DNA of 35,893 nucleotides, taken from contig NZ_JARLTC010000057.1 in NCBI RefSeq assembly GCF_029382225.1, positions 1 through 35,893 on the forward strand, in the 5' to 3' direction. The notes beneath the pieces are model-generated. The model had not been told where the DNA came from. It worked only from the letters and a program-made list of their open reading frames with translations, and searched no databases. Source of the stretch: Spongiactinospora sp. TRM90649. GTDB taxonomy: Bacteria > Actinomycetota > Actinomycetes > Streptosporangiales > Streptosporangiaceae. Below, piece after piece: positions 23,040 to 35,893 of this stretch. How positions within the stretch are numbered: position 1 is the stretch's first letter; the number at the start of each line of letters is the position of its first letter. Made by a program: the position numbers and the translations under genes.

Positions 23040-23930
23040 ATGCCAATCGATCTCGACGCCGCCGCGGACTTCATGACCGCCAACGCCCGGCTGCTGGACC
23101 GCCGCCGGTTCGATCTGATCACCGGGCGGGGCGACGCCGCCGACGCCGTCTCCGCGCTCGACGCCTACGCCAACGCCGGAGGCGGGTACGGCTGGGCCCT
23201 GGAACCCGACCTGCGGACCAGGGACAGCCAGCCGGTGTGCGCGCTGCACGCCTTCGAGGTGTTCGAGGACATCGCCCCCGCCACCAGCCCGCGCGCGGCC
23301 GAGTTGTGCGACTGGCTGTGGTCGGTGACGCTCCCCGACGGCGGCCTGCCGTTCGCGCTGCCCGTCACCGGCGAGACCGCGGGCACCGCGCCGTTCTGGC
23401 TGGGCGACGACGGCAAGATCTCCTCACTGCACATGACCGCCATGCTGGCCGGGATCGCGCACCGGGTCGGCGCGCACGACCCGGCCGTGGCGCGGCACTC
23501 ATGGCTGGCCCGTGCCACCGAGTACGTGCTGGGCGAGGTCGCCCGGCTGGACGAACCGGGCGGCGCGCTGGAGCTCAAGTACGTGCTGCAGTTCCTGGAC
23601 GCGGTGCACGACACCCTCCCCGAGGCCGTCGGCCACCTGGCGCGGCTCGGCAAGCTCCTGCCCGACTCCGGCACGATGCCGGTCGAGGGCGGGGCCGAGG
23701 ACGAGGGGATGCGTCCGCTGGACTTCTCCCCCGCCCCCGGCCGTCCGTTGCGCGACCTGCTGGCCCCCGGCCCGATCGAGGCGGATCTGGAGCGCCTCAC
23801 GGGCGAGCAGCGGCAGGACGGCGGATGGACCGTCGACTGGGCGGCCCGCTCCCCGGCGGGGGCGCTGGAATGGCGCGGCTGGGCCACCGTGCGCGCGGTC
23901 GGCGTGCTGCGGGCTCACGGCCTCGTCTGA
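23040..23930 (+). CDS. Alpha/alpha-toroid (prenyltransferase/squalene cyclase-like) hypothetical protein
   Basis: 296 aa from ATG 23040. The sequence is helical with QW-like repeats characteristic of terpene-cyclase toroids: GGGYGWALEPDLRTRDSQPVC, LPDGGLPFALP and EQRQDGGWTVDWA. The DxDD or other catalytic motif of squalene cyclases is not seen, so it is unlikely to be a true cyclase. Proteins of this kind are widespread and uncharacterised in actinobacteria. It is a single gene facing the minus-strand small gene at 23940. Confidence 0.7.
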   Translation: MPIDLDAAADFMTANARLLDRRRFDLITGRGDAADAVSALDAYANAGGGYGWALEPDLRTRDSQPVCALHAFEVFEDIAPATSPRAAELCDWLWSVTLPDGGLPFALPVTGETAGTAPFWLGDDGKISSLHMTAMLAGIAHRVGAHDPAVARHSWLARATEYVLGEVARLDEPGGALELKYVLQFLDAVHDTLPEAVGHLARLGKLLPDSGTMPVEGGAEDEGMRPLDFSPAPGRPLRDLLAPGPIEADLERLTGEQRQDGGWTVDWAARSPAGALEWRGWATVRAVGVLRAHGLV

Positions 23931-23939
23931 CGCGCCTCC

Positions 23940-24158
23940 TCACACCTGGGTGGGCGGTTCCCACCCCTCGTCGCCGCCGTAGACCCGTCTGCGGGGGTCG
24001 CCCTTCGGGCGGCCGTCCGGGTCGGTCGCGGACGGCGTCGCCTCCTCACCGAAATCGGGTACGTCGTGCACCTCCGGATCACTCCTGCGATCCGCGAGCG
24101 GCACGTTCTCCTCGTCATGTCCCCGCTCATCGGGGGACGATCTGTCGTCACGGCGCAT
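23940..24158 (-). CDS. Small acidic hypothetical protein
   Basis: 72 aa, highly charged and probably disordered (MRRDDRSSPDERGHDEENVPL, then DPEVHDVPDFGEEA, ending GWEPPTQV). GAGAGGAG lies 6 bases before ATG 24158, a good ribosome site and the main evidence that it is real. No motif is seen. It converges on the toroid gene with 9 bases between the stops. Confidence 0.6.
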   Translation of the reverse strand: MRRDDRSSPDERGHDEENVPLADRRSDPEVHDVPDFGEEATPSATDPDGRPKGDPRRRVYGGDEGWEPPTQV

Positions 24159-24205
24159 ACCGGACTCCTCTCATCGTCCCTCCCGACCGGCTACCCCCAG
24201 GTGCC

Positions 24206-24235
24206 CGCCTAATACCGGCCCCGCCTAATACCGGC
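24206..24235. repeat. 14-bp direct repeat
   Basis: CGCCTAATACCGGC occurs at 24206-24219 and again at 24222-24235, two bases apart. It lies between divergent genes, so it may be a regulator site or a chance duplication. Confidence 0.6.
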
Positions 24236-24318
24236 AGGGCCTCGTGGGCACGGATCGGCACCGCGCACCGCCGGCACAACGCATGATGGTGGCAGTCCCC
24301 TACCCAGCGAGGTGCCGT

Positions 24319-24969
24319 ATGGCCGCCGAACCGGCCGCCCCGACATCAACCGGCGACCCGACGTCCACCGGCGAACTCCACTATCCGCCCGGTTCCCTGG
24401 TCGTGCTGGCGGGCCTTCCCGGCGCCGGCAAGAGCACGCTGCTACGCCGCCTCTACGACCTGCGCGGCGACGAGACCGCGCCGGTGCCCGCCGGCGGCGC
24501 CCTGGTGATCGACACCTACCAGGCCCGCAACCGGTGGGCGCGCTTCTTACGCCCGCTCCCTTCCCGCCTGCACACCCCCGTCGTCTACGCCACCCACGTG
24601 TGGCGGATCTCCCGCGCCATCGGCGCGGGCCACGCCGTGGTCGCGCACAGCCGGGGCACCTGGCCGCACATCCTGCACGGCTTCGCCTGGCTCGCCCACC
24701 GCGCCGGCGCCACCATGCACCTGATCCTGCTCGACGTCGAACCGCGCACGGCCTGGGCCGGGCAGCACGACAGAGGGCGGGTCGTGTCCGCCGCCATCTT
24801 CGTGCGCCACTGCCGCCGCTGGCGCGACCTCGTCCGCCAGGCCCGCGCCGGGGCGGTACCGCCCGCCGACGGCGTCACCCTGCTCGACCGCCCGGCCGCC
24901 GGGCTGCTCCGCGCCATCCGCTTCGACGGAAACCGTCGGAGCGGCGTGGCACCCTGGAGCGGTGCTTGA
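24319..24969 (+). CDS. P-loop kinase-like ATPase (AAA_33 type)
   Basis: 216 aa from ATG 24319, with GAGG about 7 bases upstream. Walker A is VVLAGLPGAGKSTLLRRLYDL (around residue 37-45). Later segments (VVYATHVWRISRAIGAGHAVVAHSRGTWPHILHGFAWLAHRAGATMHLILLDVEP) match zeta-toxin/AAA_33-like kinases that phosphorylate small molecules or nucleic-acid ends. No substrate-specific motif is obvious. The stop overlaps the GTG of the next gene by 8 bases, so it starts a run that continues through the SNF2 ATPase. Confidence 0.8.
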   Translation: MAAEPAAPTSTGDPTSTGELHYPPGSLVVLAGLPGAGKSTLLRRLYDLRGDETAPVPAGGALVIDTYQARNRWARFLRPLPSRLHTPVVYATHVWRISRAIGAGHAVVAHSRGTWPHILHGFAWLAHRAGATMHLILLDVEPRTAWAGQHDRGRVVSAAIFVRHCRRWRDLVRQARAGAVPPADGVTLLDRPAAGLLRAIRFDGNRRSGVAPWSGA

Positions 24970-25303
24970 GGATCAGCGTGGCCCGGCCATCCGGGCACTC
25001 GACGGCCTGGCCGAACCGCGCCGCTACTGGCACGGCCACGACGAGCAGGGCGGCGTCTGGCTGTTCGAGACCGTCGAGGAGACCGGCGAACAGTGGGCGG
25101 TCAAACAGATCGAGATCGGCCCCGACCGCCGTACGCACAAGTACTGGTGGCGCCATCTGCAAGACGCCCACGGCTTCCTCACCGACCAGGCGGTCGAGCT
25201 GTGGGAGTTCGGCATGACCGAGATCACGGCCGAGGCGTTCCAGCAGGTCTGGGACGCCACCGACTGTGCTTGCGGCGACTCCGGTCCAGATATGGTGCAG
25301 TGA
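24962..25303 (+). CDS. Hypothetical protein upstream of the SNF2 gene
   Basis: 113 aa from GTG 24962, with GGAG 5 bases upstream, overlapping the kinase-like gene by 8 bases. It is rich in Trp and acidic residues (RRYWHGHDEQGGVWLFETVEETGEQWAVKQIEIGPD, then KYWWRHLQDAHGFL, then ELWEFGMTEITAEAFQQVW), suggesting a compact folded domain. It is not recognised. The order kinase, this protein, SNF2, SWIM implies a shared role. Confidence 0.65.
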   Translation: MLEDQRGPAIRALDGLAEPRRYWHGHDEQGGVWLFETVEETGEQWAVKQIEIGPDRRTHKYWWRHLQDAHGFLTDQAVELWEFGMTEITAEAFQQVWDATDCACGDSGPDMVQ

Positions 25304-25376
25304 CGGCCGGAGCCCCCCGCCCCTTCGCGCGGCGGGCCGTCCCCGGCCCTGGGGCGCGGGCGAGCGGGGTGATCTG

Positions 25377-29813
<4,437 letters not shown>

Positions 29814-29814
29814 C

Positions 29815-30648
29815 ATGCCGTTCGGTCCCGACGGATGGTACGAGGCGACCACGCCAATCGAGGTCGAGGGCGGGCTGCGGGCGCGCAGCAGGCGGGGCAC
29901 GATCGGTGAGCAGTGGTGGTCGCGGCGGTTCATCGACATCCTGGAGGAGATCTGCGACGCGGGCCGTCTCACCCGGGGCCGTTCCTACGCGCGCAAGGGG
30001 CAGGTGGTCTCGCTCGACCTGGGGCCCGGTGAGGTGCGGGCGGTGGTACAGGGGTCGCGGCCGGAGCCGTACGAGGTAACGGTCGAGATCGAGGCGTACG
30101 ACGACGCGATGTGGGCGGACGTCGAACGCGCCCTCGCCGCGCAGGCGGTCTACCGGGCCAAGCTGCTGGCCGGGGAGATGCCGGTGGAGATCGTGGACGT
30201 CTTCGACGAGCTGGGCATCCCGCTCTTTCCCTCCGAGCTCGACATGGAGTGCACGTGCCCCGACTGGGGGTTTCCGTGCAAGCACCTGTCGGCGGCGCTC
30301 TACCTGCTGGCCGAGGCGTTCGACGACGATCCGTTCCTGGTGCTGGCCTGGCGCGGGCGGGCCAAGGCGGAGCTGCTCGAATCGCTGAGCGGGGCGGTGG
30401 AGGAGCGGGCGGCGTCCGATCCGCTGCGCGTGGACGACGTGCCGCTGTCGGAGTCCGTGGGCGACTTCTACTCGCCGGGGGCGCCGCTGGGGCGGCTGCG
30501 GACCCGGCCCGCCGCGACCACGACGCCGGACATCCTGCTGCGGGCGCTGGAGCCGCCGGCCGTCCGGGTACGGCACATTCCGCTGCTCGACATCCTGCGC
30601 CCGGTCTACCGGGGGTTCACCGAGCCCGCGGATCAGCCCCGCAGGTAG
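29815..30648 (+). CDS. SWIM zinc-finger protein
   Basis: 277 aa. The SWIM motif CTCPDWGFPCKH (about 143-154) has the CxCx(n)CxH zinc ligands. The N-terminal GGLRARSRRGTIGEQWWSRRFIDILEEI and GRSYARKGQVVSLDLGPGEVRAVVQGSR are conserved in actinobacterial SWIM proteins. The motif is thought to mediate DNA or protein contacts. The ATG comes one base after the SNF2 stop, so the two are cotranslated and probably form a complex in DNA repair or transcription control. The C-terminal 16 bases overlap the converging response regulator gene. Confidence 0.88.
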   Translation: MPFGPDGWYEATTPIEVEGGLRARSRRGTIGEQWWSRRFIDILEEICDAGRLTRGRSYARKGQVVSLDLGPGEVRAVVQGSRPEPYEVTVEIEAYDDAMWADVERALAAQAVYRAKLLAGEMPVEIVDVFDELGIPLFPSELDMECTCPDWGFPCKHLSAALYLLAEAFDDDPFLVLAWRGRAKAELLESLSGAVEERAASDPLRVDDVPLSESVGDFYSPGAPLGRLRTRPAATTTPDILLRALEPPAVRVRHIPLLDILRPVYRGFTEPADQPRR

Positions 30649-31283
30649 GCCAGGACGGCCAGTACCCGCCGGTGGTCGTCCTCGGCGGGCGGCAGGTCGA
30701 GTTTGGCCAGGATGCCGGCGATGTGCTTGGAGACCGCCGCCTCGGTGACCACCAGCGCGCGGGCGATGGCGGCGTTGGAGCGGCCCTCGGCGACCAGGCC
30801 GAGCACCTCGCGTTCGCGCGGGGTCAGGCGGGCCAGCGGGTCGCGGCGGCGGCCGAGGAGCTGGCGCACCACCTCGGGGTCGACGACCGTGTGCCCGTTC
30901 GCGACCCGCTCCACCGCGTCGGCGAACTCCTGGACGTCGCCGACGCGGTCTTTCAGCAGGTAGCCGGTTCCGCCGTGCTCCCCCGTGTCGAGCAGTTCGG
31001 CGGCGTAGGTCTGCTCGACGTACTGGCTGAGCACCAGGACGGCCAGCCGCGGCCGCTCGGCGCGCAGCGTGAGCGCGGCCCGCAGCCCCTCGTCGGAGTG
31101 GCCGGGCGGCATCCGCACGTCGGCCACCACGATGTCGGGTTCGTGCTCGCGGACGGCGAGCACCAGCGCGTCCGCGTCGCCGACCGACGCGACGACCTCG
31201 TGCCCGAAGCGGTCGAGCAGCGCGACGAGCCCTTCGCGGAGCAGCACGGCGTCCTCGGCCAGGACTATCCGGAGACGGCGCAC
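30633..31283 (-). CDS. LuxR/NarL-type response regulator
   Basis: 216 aa from GTG 31283. The receiver domain has the acidic pocket (ED at 10-11), the phosphoacceptor Asp55 in DIVVADVRMPP and Lys in GYLLKDR. The LuxR-type HTH is LTPREREVLGLVAEGRSNAAIARALVVTEAAVSKHIAGILAKL. Phosphorylation by the upstream kinase should promote DNA binding. Its start overlaps the end of the kinase gene by 19 bases. The ABC transporter operon divergent from the kinase is the most likely target. Confidence 0.93.
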   Translation of the reverse strand: MRRLRIVLAEDAVLLREGLVALLDRFGHEVVASVGDADALVLAVREHEPDIVVADVRMPPGHSDEGLRAALTLRAERPRLAVLVLSQYVEQTYAAELLDTGEHGGTGYLLKDRVGDVQEFADAVERVANGHTVVDPEVVRQLLGRRRDPLARLTPREREVLGLVAEGRSNAAIARALVVTEAAVSKHIAGILAKLDLPPAEDDHRRVLAVLAYLRG

Positions 31284-32467
31284 GGGATCTCCACACGTAG
31301 CGCGGTGGGCCCGCCGGGCGGGCTGGTGAGGAACATGACGCCGTCGGCGACGGCGACGCGGTCGGCGAGCCCGGTGAGCCCCGATCCCGACTCCGGGTCG
31401 GCCCCGCCGACGCCGTCGTCGCGGACCTCCAGGACCAGGGTGTCTCCCACCATGCGCCCCTGGACGGCCCCGCGCCGCGCGCGGCTGTGCCTGGCCATGT
31501 TGGTCATGGCCTCGGCGGCGACGTAGTAGGCGGTGACCTCGACCAGCGACGGCAGCCTGCCGGGCAGGGCCACGTCGACGTCCACGGGCACGGGCGAGCG
31601 GCCGGCCACGTCGCGGACGGCGGCCTCAAGGCCCCGGTCGGTGAGGACCTGCGGGTGCACGCCGCGGATCAGTTCGCGCAGCTCGGCGAGCGCCTGTTTG
31701 GCCTCATCGTGGGCCTGGGCCAGTTGCGCCGCCACGGCCGAGTCAGGGGGGAGGTCCAGCCGGGCGAGGCCGAGCCGCATGCTGAGCGCGACCAGCCGTT
31801 GCTGCGCGCCGTCGTGCAGGTCGCGCTCGATGCGGCGGCGTTCGACCTCGAAGGCGTCCACGAGCCGGGCGCGGGAGCGGATGATCTCGGCTTCGCCGGG
31901 GGCGAGCACCGCGCGGGTGATCATCGCGCGGGCGCCGGCCCAGGCCGCCACCGGGTACGCCGACAGCGGGAGCAGCGACAGGCCGCCCACGGCCAGGAGC
32001 ACCGAGGCGGGCGCTTCGGTGCCGGGCTGGAGCGGCGCCGACAGCAGCAGCATCGGCACCCAGGTGGCGAGGGAGATCACGCCGAGGTCGATCCACCACA
32101 GCGCGAACAGGGCGACCACGGTGAAGCCCAGGTCGCGCCACGTCGCCTGCTCGCGCAGGCGGACGGTGAACCAGGCGCGCGGCCCCCGCACCCGCCGGTG
32201 CGGGCCGGTCACGGGGTCCTGGTCGACGAGCCGCAGGCGCCACCGCTCGAACCTCGCCACCGGGAGGCCGAGCACCGCCACCGCGGCCAGGCCGAGCCCG
32301 CAGGCGACCGGGACGCCGAACCACACGGCCACGTTGAGCACGACGGCCGCGAGCACCGTGAAGATCCCGCTCAGCAGCAGGTAGGCGAGCGACCGCCACG
32401 GCCACGACGAGCGCAGGAACACCGAGGGCCTGCGGGTCAGGGCGGACAGGGCGGTACGCGGGAGCAC
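31265..32467 (-). CDS. Sensor histidine kinase (HisKA_3 type)
   Basis: 400 aa from GTG 32467. About four membrane segments with short loops (about 27-50, 55-71, 115-145, 154-180) precede the dimerisation helix RRRIERDLHDGAQQRLVALSMRLGLARL with phosphoacceptor His218. The ATP-binding domain has EAMTNMARHS (N box), DDGVGG and GLTGLADRV (G boxes). There is no large extracellular sensor, so the signal is probably sensed in the membrane or passed by a transporter. The gene is divergent from an ABC ATPase/permease pair, an arrangement common in antibiotic- or envelope-stress efflux modules. Confidence 0.92.
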   Translation of the reverse strand: MLPRTALSALTRRPSVFLRSSWPWRSLAYLLLSGIFTVLAAVVLNVAVWFGVPVACGLGLAAVAVLGLPVARFERWRLRLVDQDPVTGPHRRVRGPRAWFTVRLREQATWRDLGFTVVALFALWWIDLGVISLATWVPMLLLSAPLQPGTEAPASVLLAVGGLSLLPLSAYPVAAWAGARAMITRAVLAPGEAEIIRSRARLVDAFEVERRRIERDLHDGAQQRLVALSMRLGLARLDLPPDSAVAAQLAQAHDEAKQALAELRELIRGVHPQVLTDRGLEAAVRDVAGRSPVPVDVDVALPGRLPSLVEVTAYYVAAEAMTNMARHSRARRGAVQGRMVGDTLVLEVRDDGVGGADPESGSGLTGLADRVAVADGVMFLTSPPGGPTALRVEIPCAVSG

Positions 32468-32507
32468 GACATCGACGGTAGCCGACGGCCGGCCGCGGGA
32501 CAGTAGT

Positions 32508-32537
32508 GCTGGGTATACCCCCGGTTATCGTCCCAGC
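32508..32537. promoter_or_regulatory. Inverted repeats in the kinase/ABC divergent promoter region
   Basis: GCTGGG (32508-32513) and CCCAGC (32532-32537) are inverted with 18 bases between, enclosing the perfect 10-bp palindrome GGGTATACCC (32511-32520). This 110-base gap must hold both divergent promoters, so the site is a candidate response regulator operator. Confidence 0.45.
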
Positions 32538-32577
32538 GCCAATGTGATCGCCCGCCCCCGCCGGTTGGCTGGACGGC

Positions 32578-33336
32578 ATGGACATCCAACAGGACAGGGA
32601 GACCGTGCGGCTGTGGTCGGTGCGCAGGCTGTACGGCACCGCCGCGCACACCGTGAAGGCGCTCGACGGTGTCAGCGCCGCCTTTCACGCCGGAACGCTC
32701 ACCGCCGTCATGGGTCCGTCGGGATCGGGCAAGTCGACCCTGCTGCACTGCGCGGCCGGGCTCGACCGGCCCACCGACGGGAAGATCGTCATCGACGGCA
32801 CCGACCTCGGTTCCCTCGACGAGAACGGCCTGACCCTGCTGCGGCGTCAGCGGGTCGGCTTCGTGTTCCAGGCGTTCAACCTGGTGTCCGCGCTCACGGC
32901 GGAGCAGAACGTGGCGCTGCCGCTGCGGCTGGCGGGCCGTCCGGCGCCGCCCGCCGAGGTGCGGGCCGCGCTGGCCGAGGTGGGGCTGGCCGACCGGGTG
33001 CGGCACCGGCCGAGCGGGCTGTCCGGCGGCGAGCAGCAGCGGGTGGCCATCGCCCGGGCGCTGATCACCCGGCCGGCCGTGATGTTCGCGGACGAGCCCA
33101 CCGGACAGCTCGACATGAAGGCGTCGCGTCAGGTGCTCGGCATGCTGCGGAACCTGGTGGACAACCAGGCGCAGACCGTGATCATGGTGACGCACGACCC
33201 GGTCACCGCCTCCTATGCCGACCGGGTGCTGTTCCTCGCCGACGGGCGGGTCGTGGACGAGTTCACCTCCGGTGTGACGGCCGAGTCGGTCGCGCGGCGG
33301 ATGGCGAACCTGGAAGAGGAGGCGGCGGGATGCTGA
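32578..33336 (+). CDS. ABC transporter ATP-binding protein (MacB/LolD type)
   Basis: 252 aa. Walker A is GPSGSGKST (46-54), the Q-loop is FVFQAFNLV, the signature is LSGGEQQR (148-155), Walker B is VMFADEPTGQLD with the catalytic Glu, and the H-loop is MVTHDP. It powers the FtsX-type permease encoded next; the stop overlaps the permease ATG by 7 bases. Family members drive mechanotransmission for export of peptides, lipoproteins or antibiotics. Confidence 0.95.
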   Translation: MDIQQDRETVRLWSVRRLYGTAAHTVKALDGVSAAFHAGTLTAVMGPSGSGKSTLLHCAAGLDRPTDGKIVIDGTDLGSLDENGLTLLRRQRVGFVFQAFNLVSALTAEQNVALPLRLAGRPAPPAEVRAALAEVGLADRVRHRPSGLSGGEQQRVAIARALITRPAVMFADEPTGQLDMKASRQVLGMLRNLVDNQAQTVIMVTHDPVTASYADRVLFLADGRVVDEFTSGVTAESVARRMANLEEEAAGC

Positions 33337-35702
33337 GCCTGGCCGCGGTGCGTGAGCGGTGGGCGTCCTTCGCCGGGGGGTTCGTGGCGCTGCTGCTCGG
33401 GGTGGCGATGGTCTCGATGACGGCGCTGGCCCTGGTGTCGGCGGTGCCGAAGGTGCCCGGACGGTACGCGGGGGCGCCGGTCATGGTGTCGGTGCACGTG
33501 ATCGAGCGGGCGGAAGGGAACTTCACGCCGAGCAGGCCGTGGGCGCCGGAGACGGTGGAACGGCTGGTGGAGCGGCTGGAGGAGGTGCCGGGGGTGGCGC
33601 TGGCCGTACCGGATCGGTCGTTCTACGCGCAGCCGGTCATCGGCGGCAGGCCGGTCGAAGCGGACGATGGGCACGCCTGGTCAACGGCGGCGCTGGCGCC
33701 GTACCGGCTCGCCTCCGGGCGGGCTCCGGGCGCGGGCGAGGTGGTGCTGGACCGGGCGCTCGGGCTGTCACCCGGCGCGGAGGTCACGGTGCTGACCGCG
33801 CGCGGGCCTTCGGCGCACCGGGTGTCCGGCACGGTGGACGCGCCCGGCGTGTTCATGGCCGACGCCGATGTGGCCGGGCTGTCGGCGGGCGTCCGCGCGA
33901 TCGGGCTGACCGTCGAGCCGGGCGCGGACGTGGCCGACGTCGCCACGGCGGCGCGGGCGGCGACCGGCGCCGACGGCGTGGTGTTCACCGGGGACGCCCG
34001 CACCGCGCTCGAACCCCGTGACGACGCCAGGTCCCGCTGGATCGGCATGCAGGTGCTCACCGCGATGGGCGTGCTGTCCGGGTTCGTAGCGATCTTCGTG
34101 GTGGCCTCGACGTTCGCGTTCGGCGTGGCGCAGCGGCGGCGCGAGTTCGGATTGCTGCGGGCCGTGGGCGCGACCCCGCGCCAGGTGCGCCGGATGGTGT
34201 ACGGCGAGGCGCTGGCCATCGCGGTCGTCGCGGCGGCCGGTGGCGTCGCGTTGGGGGTGGCCCTCGGGCCGTGGCTCGGCGGCCTGCTGGTCACGGCAGG
34301 GTTCGAGCCCGCCGGGTTCACCGTCGAGGTCACGCCGCTGCCACTGCTCGGCGCGTTCGCCGTCGGGATCGTCGTGGCGCTGGCCGGGGCGTGGTCCGCG
34401 GCGCGCCGCGCGGCGGGGGTGCGCCCGCTCGAAGCGCTCCGCGAGGCCGCCGTGGACGACCGCCCGATGCCGCGCGGCCGGTGGATCGCCGGGGGCGTCT
34501 TCTGCGGCCTGGGTCTGCTGGCGGCGGTCGGCTCCGCCCTGTCCGGTTCCGAGGGGCTTGTCACGAACGGCCTGTACGCGGCGATGGCGCTGATCGTGGG
34601 CATGGCCCTGCTCGCCCCGGCGCTCGTCCCGCCGGTGGCCAGGCTGCTCACCTGGCCGCTCGCGCGCGGTCGCGGCGCGATCGGCACCCTGGTGCGGGAG
34701 AACGCGCTCACCTCGGTCCGGCGTACCGCCGCGACGGCCACGCCGGTGCTGGTCACCGTGGGCTTCGCGGTGCTGATCACCGGCATGGTGCAGACGACGG
34801 CGGCCAGCTACGCCGCCGAGCACGCGACGGAGATCAGGACGAGCTCGGTCATCATGCCGGACGGCGTGCCCGGCCTGTCCGAGGCGGCGGCCACGTCCTC
34901 GGGCGGCGAGTCGCCACTGTTCACCGCCCTGTACGAGGCGGACGGCGACGCCCTGAGCGGCCTCGGCGTCACCCCGGCCCTACTGGAGCGCGCGGGCAAC
35001 GTGCGTCTGCTCTCGGGCGCGCCCGAAGCCCTGCGCGACGGCTCGATCTTCGTGTCCCCGCGGCTGGCCGCCCAGCGCGGCCTGCGCCCCGGATCGACCC
35101 TGCCGGGCACGTTCGAGGACGGCAGGCCGGTCTCCCTCACCGTCGCGGGCGTGGCCGAGAACCTCCCCTCCGACCTGCTTCTGCCCCGCGACCTGGTCAG
35201 AAGCCACGACCCCGTGGTCATGGCCGATGTGTCCTACGTCGCACAGCCCGACCCGTCCCACGACGTACCGGGCTCGCGCCTCGTGGACATACCCACCTTC
35301 GCGGCCGCGGCGGACGCCGACGAGGACCGCCTGGTCTGGATCTTCACGGTGCTGCTGGTCGTGGTGTCCACGGCGTACGCGGCGGTGGCCATCGCCAACA
35401 CCCTGATGATGGCGGCGGCAGGCCGGGCCCGCGACTTCGCCGTCCTCCGCCTCTCCGGCGCCACCCCCCGCCAAATCCTCACCATGGTCACCGCCGAATC
35501 CGCCCTCGTGGTGATCCTCGGCACCGCCCTCGGCGCCCTGGTGGCCATCCCCGCCCTCCTCGGCATGCGCCACGGCTACCAGGAACTCCTCGGCTCCCCC
35601 GTCCCCCTGGTGATCCCCTGGCCCATCATCCTCACCATCATCACCACCTGCCTCCTCCTCGCCACCACCGCCTCCATCCTCACCACCCGCCCCGCCACAT
35701 AG
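33330..35702 (+). CDS. ABC transporter permease (FtsX/MacB family)
   Basis: 790 aa from ATG 33330, which has GAGGAGG 8 bases upstream inside the ATPase gene. The layout is a duplicated FtsX protein: an N-terminal membrane helix (FVALLLGVAMVSMTALALVS), a large extracellular domain, FtsX repeat 1 (about 240-360, with FGLLRAVGATPRQVRRMV), a central membrane pair, a second extracellular domain, and FtsX repeat 2 (about 670-785, with DFAVLRLSGATPRQILTMV). Together with the ATPase it forms an efflux or envelope-active complex. Codons after about 35400 end almost only in C, unlike the first half. Confidence 0.92.
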   Translation: MLSLAAVRERWASFAGGFVALLLGVAMVSMTALALVSAVPKVPGRYAGAPVMVSVHVIERAEGNFTPSRPWAPETVERLVERLEEVPGVALAVPDRSFYAQPVIGGRPVEADDGHAWSTAALAPYRLASGRAPGAGEVVLDRALGLSPGAEVTVLTARGPSAHRVSGTVDAPGVFMADADVAGLSAGVRAIGLTVEPGADVADVATAARAATGADGVVFTGDARTALEPRDDARSRWIGMQVLTAMGVLSGFVAIFVVASTFAFGVAQRRREFGLLRAVGATPRQVRRMVYGEALAIAVVAAAGGVALGVALGPWLGGLLVTAGFEPAGFTVEVTPLPLLGAFAVGIVVALAGAWSAARRAAGVRPLEALREAAVDDRPMPRGRWIAGGVFCGLGLLAAVGSALSGSEGLVTNGLYAAMALIVGMALLAPALVPPVARLLTWPLARGRGAIGTLVRENALTSVRRTAATATPVLVTVGFAVLITGMVQTTAASYAAEHATEIRTSSVIMPDGVPGLSEAAATSSGGESPLFTALYEADGDALSGLGVTPALLERAGNVRLLSGAPEALRDGSIFVSPRLAAQRGLRPGSTLPGTFEDGRPVSLTVAGVAENLPSDLLLPRDLVRSHDPVVMADVSYVAQPDPSHDVPGSRLVDIPTFAAAADADEDRLVWIFTVLLVVVSTAYAAVAIANTLMMAAAGRARDFAVLRLSGATPRQILTMVTAESALVVILGTALGALVAIPALLGMRHGYQELLGSPVPLVIPWPIILTIITTCLLLATTASILTTRPAT

Positions 35703-35716
35703 GGGAAGCCGGTGGC

Positions 35717-35818
35717 ATGCGCGGCGCGGCACAGGTGGACTGGGATCGGATATCGGGCCCACGGTGGTACCGGCCCCAGGCCGCCCATCGCCCCGCCGTG
35801 CGGCGGCTGCTGGTCTGA
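35717..35818 (+). CDS. Doubtful 33-residue ORF after the permease
   Basis: 33 aa beginning MRGAAQVDWDRISGPRW and ending RRLLV. A weak AGGGGA lies 11 bases before the ATG. The peptide is basic and aromatic with no motif. It may be chance. Confidence 0.2.
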   Translation: MRGAAQVDWDRISGPRWYRPQAAHRPAVRRLLV

Positions 35819-35837
35819 GCTTGTCACCTCAAGTGTG

Positions 35838-35874
35838 TAAAGATCCTTCCCGGGTGATGAAGAACCTCTTTACC
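35838..35874. repeat. Inverted repeat near the right edge
   Basis: GTAAAGA (35838-35844) and TCTTTAC (35868-35874) are inverted with 23 bases between, in a lower-GC stretch. Candidate operator or promoter region of a gene beyond the window. Confidence 0.35.
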
Positions 35875-35893
35875 TGATCCGGCCTGGATAGGC

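Noticed and set aside
22564..23046. 160-aa minus-strand ORF as a separate gene
   Set aside because: Only its middle matches a transporter; the N-terminal part before residue about 52 is non-homologous and the C-terminus is out-of-frame reading. It is part of the ArsB/NhaD remnant.

Overview
The window is very GC-rich, uses GTG and TTG starts often, and carries gene families typical of filamentous actinomycetes. Gene content suggests Streptosporangiaceae or a close relative (inference only; no marker gene is present).

Region 1 (1 to about 8250) is the right-hand part of an actinomycete integrative and conjugative element (AICE) inserted at a tRNA-Arg(UCU) gene. In order it holds: the end of an unknown gene, a small membrane spread-type protein, a TraB/FtsK-like DNA translocase, an array of GGGGCCAC octamers that is a candidate clt transfer locus, a small protein, a C5 cytosine methyltransferase, two small ORFs, a primase-polymerase, a DUF3631 helicase-like protein, an AGCCGTCCCA repeat cluster that is a candidate replication origin, an excisionase and a tyrosine integrase. 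The integrase reading frame is broken by what looks like one extra base near 7127-7133. The tRNA 3' end faces the element, as expected of an att site; the other att site lies left of the window.

Region 2 (8281-25303) is chromosomal: a tyrosine-recombinase-like gene whose catalytic tyrosine is replaced by Gln, a 31-codon Cys-rich mini-gene facing a 22-bp hairpin terminator, a TetR-P450 operon with a palindromic operator, a secreted subtilisin-like protease, a LacI-type regulator with an adenosine-deaminase-like enzyme, a stand-alone CBM48-like protein, a uridine-kinase-like protein without a P-loop, an extended SDR, an alpha/beta hydrolase, small membrane proteins, a Ktr/Trk potassium uptake pair, a decayed ArsB/NhaD transporter, a toroid-like protein and several hypotheticals.

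Region 3 (24319-30648) reads as one plus-strand transcription unit: a P-loop kinase-like protein, a 113-aa protein, a SNF2-family ATPase and a SWIM zinc-finger protein. The SNF2 gene has a 463-aa LAGLIDADG intein inserted in its Walker A motif, between Lys and Thr of GLGKT.

Region 4 (30633-35702) is a histidine kinase/response regulator pair divergent from an ABC ATPase/FtsX-type permease pair, the layout of many stress- or peptide-responsive efflux modules. The last 190 bases hold only a doubtful short ORF and an inverted repeat.
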